Positions 15,195 to 19,650 of a DNA stretch of 19,650 bases are shown one piece after another. Numbering within the stretch: position 1 is the stretch's first letter; every line of letters starts with the position of its first letter. The stretch is from Gemmatimonadota bacterium (GTDB taxonomy: Bacteria > Gemmatimonadota > Gemmatimonadetes > Gemmatimonadales > Gemmatimonadaceae), in assembly GCA_016794735.1 (NCBI GenBank), contig JAEUJK010000151.1:1-19650 (forward strand). The letters are read 5' to 3'. A program made the translations under genes and the position numbers. The notes under the pieces are model-generated. The model saw nothing but the letters and a program-made list of their open reading frames with translations. It ran no database searches and was not told the DNA's origin.

Positions 15195-17963
15195 ATGACG
15201 AGCACTCCCATCATCGGCATCTACAACGACGGCCATGTGGCCGAGATGTACGAGGCGTTCCGGCGGGATCCCGCCTCGGTGGACGAGTCCTGGCGACAGT
15301 ACTTCACCTTCGCTCAGTCCATTGGCGGCGGCGCCGCCCCTGCCCGCGCCGCATCGTCCGCGACGGACCCCGGTTCCATGCGCAAAGCCGCGGGCGCCTC
15401 GGCCTTGCTCGAGGCGATTCGTCAGTGGGGCCATCTCGCCGTGCCGATCGACCCCCTGGGATCCGCGCCCACCGGCGCCGCCGAGCTCTCGCCCGAATTC
15501 CACGGGATTACGGAGGCAGACCTCGCACAGGTCCCCGCCGATGCCCTGGGTTATCCGGAGGAAGGGACAGCGGCCGACGTCGCCGGTCGCCTGCGCCAGT
15601 TGTGGGCCGGTCGCGTGGGATTCGAGTTCGGCCACATCGAGGAGGACGCCGAGCGTGAATGGCTGCGCCAGGCGATCGAGAATGGCACCTACATGCGGCC
15701 GCTGTCGGGCGAGGAGCAGGTCGCGGTGCTTCGCCGCCTGACGGAAGTCGATGGGCTCGAGCGGTTCCTCGCGCGCGCATACACGACGGCCAAGCGGTTC
15801 TCGATCGAGGGGACGGACATGATGGTCCCCATGCTCGACGCCGCCGTCGAGGAAAGTGCCGCGTTAGGCGCGCAGGAAGTGGTGATCGGGATGGCCCACC
15901 GGGGCCGCCTCAACACCCTCGTGCACCTGATGGACAAGCCGTACGCGAAGCTCTTCAACGAGTTCGACGGCAAGCACGACCATCACGACAATGCCACCGG
16001 CGACGTGAAGTACCACCTGGGCGCCGCCACGGAGCGCACCTGCGCCAACGGGCGTCGCGTGCGCCTCTCGCTGGTGCCCAACCCGTCGCACCTGGAAGTG
16101 GTGAACCCGGTGCTCACCGGTGTGGCCCGTGCCCGTCGCGATGCGATCGGCGGCGGGGACGAGTTGGTCCTCCCCGTCGTGATCCACGGTGACGCGGCGT
16201 TCCCGGGCGAAGGGGTCGTGGCCGAGACGTTCAACATGTCGCGGCTGCTCGGGTATCGCGTGGGTGGGTCGCTGCACATCATCTCGAACAACCAGGTCGG
16301 GTTCACGACGAACCCGAGTGATTCGCGCTCCACGTACTACGCGTCGGACCTGGCCAAGGGCTTTGAAGTCCCGATCGTGCACGTCAATGCCGATGATCCG
16401 GAGTCGTGCATCGGGGCGATCCGCTTGGCGATTGCGTACCGCGCGAAGTTCGGGAAGGACTTCCTCATCGACCTCGTCGGCTACCGTCGCTGGGGGCACA
16501 ACGAGGGCGACGAGCCGACGTTCACGCAGCCCAGGCTCTACGCCACCATCCGGCAGCATCCCACGGTGCGCCAGCTGTGGGGCGAACACGTCGCAAAGCA
16601 GGGCGTGCTCACCACGGAAGCCGTGGCCACCATGGACGCGGAGTTCCAGGCGCGGATGGATGCCATCCTCACCGAGGCGCGGAACAGCGCGTCCGGCAGC
16701 GAGACCGGGCACCACGATCCGGGCCCGTCGCTCGATGCGCGTCGCATGACGCCGTCGTTCCTGCCGCCGGTCGATACCGGGGTGCGCAGCGAGTCGCTGA
16801 TCCAGCTCAACGAACGGCTGCTCTTCTGGCCGGAGACGCATGCGGTCCATCCGCGTCTCGCCAAGCAGCTCGAGCGTCGTCGCGAGGCGCTCGGCCCGGC
16901 CGGCGGGATCGATTGGGGGCACGCCGAGGCGCTGGCCTTTGCGTCGTTGCTCGCCGATGGCGTGGATGTGCGCATCACCGGGCAGGACGCGGAGCGCGGG
17001 ACCTTCTCGCATCGGCACGCCGTGCTCACGGACGTGAACACCGGTGCGAAGTACGCCCCGCTGCAGCACCTCGCTGGGGCCCCGGGGACCTTCGAGGTCC
17101 ACAACTCCCCGCTGACCGAGCTCGCCGTGCTCGCTTTCGAGTACGGCTACAGCACCACAGCGCCGGAGACCCTCGTGTTGTGGGAGGCCCAGTTCGGCGA
17201 CTTCGCCAACATGGCCGCCCCCATCATCGACCAGTTCATCGTGGCCGACCGCGCCAAGTGGGAGCAGGACTCGGGTGTGGTCCTGTTGCTGCCGCACGGG
17301 TACGAAGGGCAGGGGCCGGAGCACTCGTCTGCACGGCTCGAGCGGTTCCTCCAACTGTGCGCAGAAGGGAACCTGCGCGTCGCGTATCCCAGCACCGCGG
17401 CGCAGTATTTCCACGTGTTGCGTCGCCAGGCGCGCCTCCCCGTCAAGCGCCCGCTCGTGCTCATGCAGCCCAAGAGCATGCTGCGCTTGCCGGCCGCGAC
17501 CGCCCGCCTCGACGACCTCACCAGCGGCCGCTTTGTCCCGGTGCTCGACGACCCGGCGGTGACCGCGCGCGAGGACGTGACACGCCTCGTCTTCTGCACG
17601 GGCAAGGTGTACTACGACCTCGTGGCCCAGGAACACCCGGGGCACCTCGCCGTGGTGCGCGTGGAGCAGCTCTATCCGTGGCCGCACGAGGAAGTCGCCC
17701 AGATCGTCGACCTGTACCCGAACATCGCCGAGATCGTGTGGGCGCAGGAAGAGCCGAAGAACATGGGCGCATGGAGTTACGTGGCGCCGCGGCTCCGCGC
17801 CTCGGCCGGGAACGCGCTGATCATCCGCTACATCGGCCGCCCCGAGCGGGCGAGCCCGGCGGAAGGGTACAAGTCGTCGCACGACGAGGAGCAGGCGCGC
17901 ATCGTGGGTGATGTGCACGCCGCACCGCTCGTCCCGCGCGGTCGCCCACCGGCGATGCGTTAG
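15195..17963 (+). CDS. sucA: 2-oxoglutarate dehydrogenase E1 component (thiamine-diphosphate dependent)
   Basis: E1o decarboxylates 2-oxoglutarate in the TCA cycle and passes the succinyl group to lipoyl-E2. The 922-residue length matches the canonical enzyme (E. coli 933). The N-terminal helix segment around 13-40 (VAEMYEAFRRDPASVDESW) is the E2-binding type region. Catalytic-core phrases are GMAHRGRLNTL near 232, NPSHLEVVNP, GDAAFPGEGVVAETFNMS near 332 (diphosphate and Mg site), NNQVGFTTNP near 365 and GHNEGDEPTFTQP near 434. The C-terminal half has GQDAERGTFSHRHAVL near 595, WEAQFGDFANMA near 662, LPHGYEGQGPEHSSAR near 697 and EEPKNMGAW near 852. There is no fused acyltransferase domain. 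Neither sucB nor lpd is adjacent; a terminator closes the gene, so E1 appears monocistronic and must be matched by an E2 elsewhere. Confidence 0.97.
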   Translation: MTSTPIIGIYNDGHVAEMYEAFRRDPASVDESWRQYFTFAQSIGGGAAPARAASSATDPGSMRKAAGASALLEAIRQWGHLAVPIDPLGSAPTGAAELSPEFHGITEADLAQVPADALGYPEEGTAADVAGRLRQLWAGRVGFEFGHIEEDAEREWLRQAIENGTYMRPLSGEEQVAVLRRLTEVDGLERFLARAYTTAKRFSIEGTDMMVPMLDAAVEESAALGAQEVVIGMAHRGRLNTLVHLMDKPYAKLFNEFDGKHDHHDNATGDVKYHLGAATERTCANGRRVRLSLVPNPSHLEVVNPVLTGVARARRDAIGGGDELVLPVVIHGDAAFPGEGVVAETFNMSRLLGYRVGGSLHIISNNQVGFTTNPSDSRSTYYASDLAKGFEVPIVHVNADDPESCIGAIRLAIAYRAKFGKDFLIDLVGYRRWGHNEGDEPTFTQPRLYATIRQHPTVRQLWGEHVAKQGVLTTEAVATMDAEFQARMDAILTEARNSASGSETGHHDPGPSLDARRMTPSFLPPVDTGVRSESLIQLNERLLFWPETHAVHPRLAKQLERRREALGPAGGIDWGHAEALAFASLLADGVDVRITGQDAERGTFSHRHAVLTDVNTGAKYAPLQHLAGAPGTFEVHNSPLTELAVLAFEYGYSTTAPETLVLWEAQFGDFANMAAPIIDQFIVADRAKWEQDSGVVLLLPHGYEGQGPEHSSARLERFLQLCAEGNLRVAYPSTAAQYFHVLRRQARLPVKRPLVLMQPKSMLRLPAATARLDDLTSGRFVPVLDDPAVTAREDVTRLVFCTGKVYYDLVAQEHPGHLAVVRVEQLYPWPHEEVAQIVDLYPNIAEIVWAQEEPKNMGAWSYVAPRLRASAGNALIIRYIGRPERASPAEGYKSSHDEEQARIVGDVHAAPLVPRGRPPAMR

Positions 17964-17984
17964 GCGGCGTCTCCGCGTGATCGT

Positions 17985-18012
17985 GCGCGCCCTCGCGAAA
18001 GCGGGGGCGCGC
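17985..18012 (+). terminator. GAAA-loop hairpin terminator after sucA
   Basis: A 12-bp stem (GCGCGCCCTCGC with GCGGGGGCGCGC, one T-G pair) closes on a GAAA tetraloop, 21 bases after the sucA stop. It is followed by GTCGTTTGT. Very GC-rich stem and stable GNRA loop. Confidence 0.82.
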
Positions 18013-18061
18013 GTCGTTTGTGGGGCATCTCACGCCGGGATGCATGGCCGTGTTGTCATGG

Positions 18062-18081
18062 GGGATGGATCGATCCATCCC
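18062..18081. repeat. Perfect 20-bp palindrome upstream of Uma2 gene
   Basis: GGGATGGATCGATCCATCCC is identical to its own reverse complement, with no spacer. It lies 79 bp before ATG 18161. A direct copy of the half-site region, GGGGGATGG, occurs at 18060-18068 and again at 18106-18114. The symmetry suits a dimeric DNA-binding protein or nuclease; chance is unlikely for a perfect 20-mer dyad. Confidence 0.75.
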
Positions 18082-18160
18082 GACGCCGCCACCAGCCGCA
18101 TCATCGGGGGATGGCAGTCTGCCTCCACCCTTGCGCACTCGGCCGAGCCGAGCCGATCGT

Positions 18161-18715
18161 ATGTCCATGCCTGCCCAGTTGGACCGGTACTACACGAGGG
18201 AGGAAGTGCTGGCGTTCCCGGACGACGGGAACCGCTACGAGCTGGTGCACGGGGAGCTGCTCGTGAGCCCGTCGCCGGTCGTGCCGCACCAGCTGGTGGT
18301 CGGGCGCCTCTACGTCTGGGTGTTCAACTACTGCGAGCGCTTCCCCGTTGGGCGGGCAATGTTGTCACCCGCGGACCTGTCGTGGGGCAAGGACGACATC
18401 CTGGTCCAACCCGACGTTTTCGTCATGGGCGCGCAATACGGTGGCCGGAGCCGGTGGGAGGAGATGGTCCACTTCGGCCTGTTCATCGAAGTGCTGAGCC
18501 CGTCGACGGCGCGGTACGATCGGTTCACCAAGCGCCGGCTGTATCAGGAGATGCGGGTGCCGGTGTATTGGGTCGTGGATATCGCGAAGCGGCAGGTGGA
18601 GGTGTGGACGCCGGATGCGACGCTGCCGACGGTGGTGAGCGACCGCGTCACCTGGCAGCCCGATGGCGCGACGGAGCCGCTGGTCGTGGAGCTGGACGCG
18701 TTGTTCGCTCCCTGA
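18161..18715 (+). CDS. Uma2-family (DUF820) PD-(D/E)XK nuclease-fold protein
   Basis: From ATG 18161 the product is 184 residues, the usual family size. The opening MSMPAQLDRYYTREEVLAFP and NRYELVHGELLVSPSP (24-39) is typical. Nuclease-fold positions are Glu27, Asp85 in LVQPDVFV and Glu110 in FIEVLSPSTARYD, followed by Lys124 in FTKRRLYQEM and VPVYWVVD at 133-140. Uma2 proteins are abundant in cyanobacteria and some other phyla, and their cellular role is poorly established. Many have the restriction-endonuclease fold. The open frame extends upstream to 18020, but that part runs through the palindrome and has no family similarity. ATG 18167 is an alternative start two codons in. The gene follows the sucA terminator and so should have its own promoter. 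Confidence 0.9.
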   Translation: MSMPAQLDRYYTREEVLAFPDDGNRYELVHGELLVSPSPVVPHQLVVGRLYVWVFNYCERFPVGRAMLSPADLSWGKDDILVQPDVFVMGAQYGGRSRWEEMVHFGLFIEVLSPSTARYDRFTKRRLYQEMRVPVYWVVDIAKRQVEVWTPDATLPTVVSDRVTWQPDGATEPLVVELDALFAP

Positions 18716-18773
18716 CGGGCAGGACGGGCCGGCAGCGGAGGTCGCTCGCGATATGGGCGGTCGACCGGACGCG

Positions 18774-18781
18774 TAGATTTC
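18774..18781 (+). promoter_or_regulatory. Candidate -10 element for the PIG-L gene
   Basis: TAGATTTC lies 54 nt before ATG 18836 and shares TAGATTT with the sucA element. The leader after it contains a possible stem, GCCCCGG (18785-18791) with CCGGGGC (18803-18809). No -35 box is evident. Confidence 0.35.
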
Positions 18782-18835
18782 GGGGCCCCGGATGACGTAT
18801 CACCGGGGCGCCCTGCCAACCCCCTCGTTGCTCCC

Positions 18836-19650
18836 ATGCGAACCGCTCGTTCGCTGTTGCTTGCTGCTGCGACGTTCCTTCCGGCGGCCCTCGCGGCGCA
18901 GCCACGCGGCGCAGCCGCCCTCGGCCCCCTCGTCCAGGGACTTGGCGTCTCCGGTCGTGTGCTGGTCATCGCCGCCCACCCGGATGACGAGGATACGCAG
19001 CTCATCGCGTGGCTCGCTCGCGGCCGGCAGGTGGAGACGGCCTACCTCTCGCTCACGCGTGGTGATGGAGGGCAGAACCTCATCGGGAACGAGCTGGGCG
19101 AACCGTTAGGCGCCATCCGCACGGAGGAACTGCTCGCCGCGCGCCGCCTGGACGGCGGACGCCAGTACTTCACCCGGGCCTTCGACTTCGGGTTCTCCAA
19201 GAACGCCGAGGAAACGCTGACCCAGTGGGCGAAGGACAGCATCCTGCGCGACGTGGTGACCGTGGTGCGGGCCTTCAGGCCGCACGTCATCGTGAGCGTC
19301 TTCTCTGGCACCCCGGCCGACGGCCACGGACACCACCAGGTGGCCGGGTTGCTGGCACGCGAGGCGTACGACATGAGCGCCGATACCGTGCGTTATCCCG
19401 CACGGACCACGGCGGGGCTCGGTGGGTGGACCGTGGCCAAGTTCTATCGCGGCGCCCTGTTCCGGAACCAGGCGCAGGCCACGCTTCGCCTCAATGTCGG
19501 GGAGTTCGACCCGTTAGGCGGCCGGTCGTACGCGGAACTCGCGGCGGACTCGCGGTCGCAGCACAAGTCGCAAGCGATGGGGGCGCTGCAGCAAAAGGGG
19601 GCGCGTTTCGATCCCCTCCTGCGTGAGGCTGCCCGCGTTGGCCCGGCGGA
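18836..19650 (+). CDS. Secreted PIG-L family deacetylase, C-terminus beyond the window
   Basis: Translation from ATG 18836 stays open to the window end (271 complete codons). A Sec-type signal peptide (MRTARSLLLAAATFLPAALA, cleavage near 20-22) targets it to the periplasm or outside. The zinc-site motif AHPDDE is at 47-52, with LSLTRGDGGQNLIGNELG at 72-89 and a histidine cluster DGHGHHQVAG at 162-171; these are hallmarks of LmbE/PIG-L N-acetylglucosamine deacetylases. The substrate is unknown; relatives act on GlcNAc-linked small molecules or glycans. Homologues with signal peptides in this kind of genome are often about 800 residues long with extra domains, so most of the protein may lie beyond 19650. 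A -10-like element stands at 18774; no ribosome site is evident. Confidence 0.92.
   Translation, partial: MRTARSLLLAAATFLPAALAAQPRGAAALGPLVQGLGVSGRVLVIAAHPDDEDTQLIAWLARGRQVETAYLSLTRGDGGQNLIGNELGEPLGAIRTEELLAARRLDGGRQYFTRAFDFGFSKNAEETLTQWAKDSILRDVVTVVRAFRPHVIVSVFSGTPADGHGHHQVAGLLAREAYDMSADTVRYPARTTAGLGGWTVAKFYRGALFRNQAQATLRLNVGEFDPLGGRSYAELAADSRSQHKSQAMGALQQKGARFDPLLREAARVGPA

Noticed and set aside
15864..17918. A 684-codon minus-strand open frame opposite sucA
   Set aside because: It mirrors the third-position GC bias of sucA, which is conserved across its whole length; the frame shows Arg/His/Val-rich composition without motifs.
18020..18160. An upstream extension of the Uma2 protein
   Set aside because: It would be translated through the terminator-proximal region and the palindrome and gives Pro/Ser-rich sequence unlike the family N-terminus.
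1..19650. CRISPR arrays, tRNA or rRNA genes, insertion sequences
   Set aside because: No spaced direct repeats, tRNA cloverleaf pattern, rRNA-like stretch or transposase was seen on reading both strands; a tool-based scan was not possible.

Overview
The window is GC-rich (near 70% by eye) bacterial chromosome. It carries no rRNA, tRNA, CRISPR array or insertion sequence that I can recognise. The gene families suggest Gemmatimonadota, or less likely Acidobacteriota: an 812-residue duplicated orphan ABC permease (ADOP), a TIGR02999-type ECF sigma factor next to a Ser/Thr kinase with TPRs, a periplasmic PIG-L deacetylase, and few Shine-Dalgarno sites. The phylum is inferred from this mix and no marker gene settles it.

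Left part (1-7506): genes lie mostly on the minus strand. At the edge is the N-terminus of an ABC exporter (1-453). Next comes an overlapping pair, a membrane Ser/Thr kinase (1772-3082) followed by an OmpA-like lipoprotein (600-1793). A small plus-strand lipoprotein (3394-3669) has the only canonical ribosome binding site in the window. Then a compact minus-strand cluster reads sigma factor (6946-7506), receptor kinase with periplasmic TPRs (4338-6881), second sigma factor (3700-4329). Both sigma factors lack the usual acidic DAED motif of region 2.2 and have threonine there. This fits control by phosphorylation, as known for EcfP/PknT of Vibrio.

Middle (7507-13240): a divergent promoter region leads into msrP-msrQ, the periplasmic methionine sulfoxide repair pair. 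Then come the ADOP permease and a 411-residue membrane protein with periplasmic FecR and FecR-C/STN-like domains. The cytoplasmic part of that protein looks like a degenerate sigma-70 region 2. This possible sigma-FecR fusion is the most novel item in the window. A strong C(UUCG)G hairpin terminator follows it.

Right part (13241-19650): a THUMP/RlmL-type RNA methyltransferase converges on a small unknown lipoprotein. Next are sucA (2-oxoglutarate dehydrogenase E1, no sucB beside it) with a GAAA-loop terminator, a Uma2 nuclease-fold gene behind a perfect 20-bp palindrome, and the start of a secreted PIG-L deacetylase that runs off the edge.

Recurring sequence features: a TAG(C/A)TT element stands just upstream of several genes, and only about 5 nt before the start codons of the methyltransferase and sucA, which suggests leaderless mRNAs. 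The octamer CGTTAGGC supplies most of the TTA leucine codons I found on the right side.
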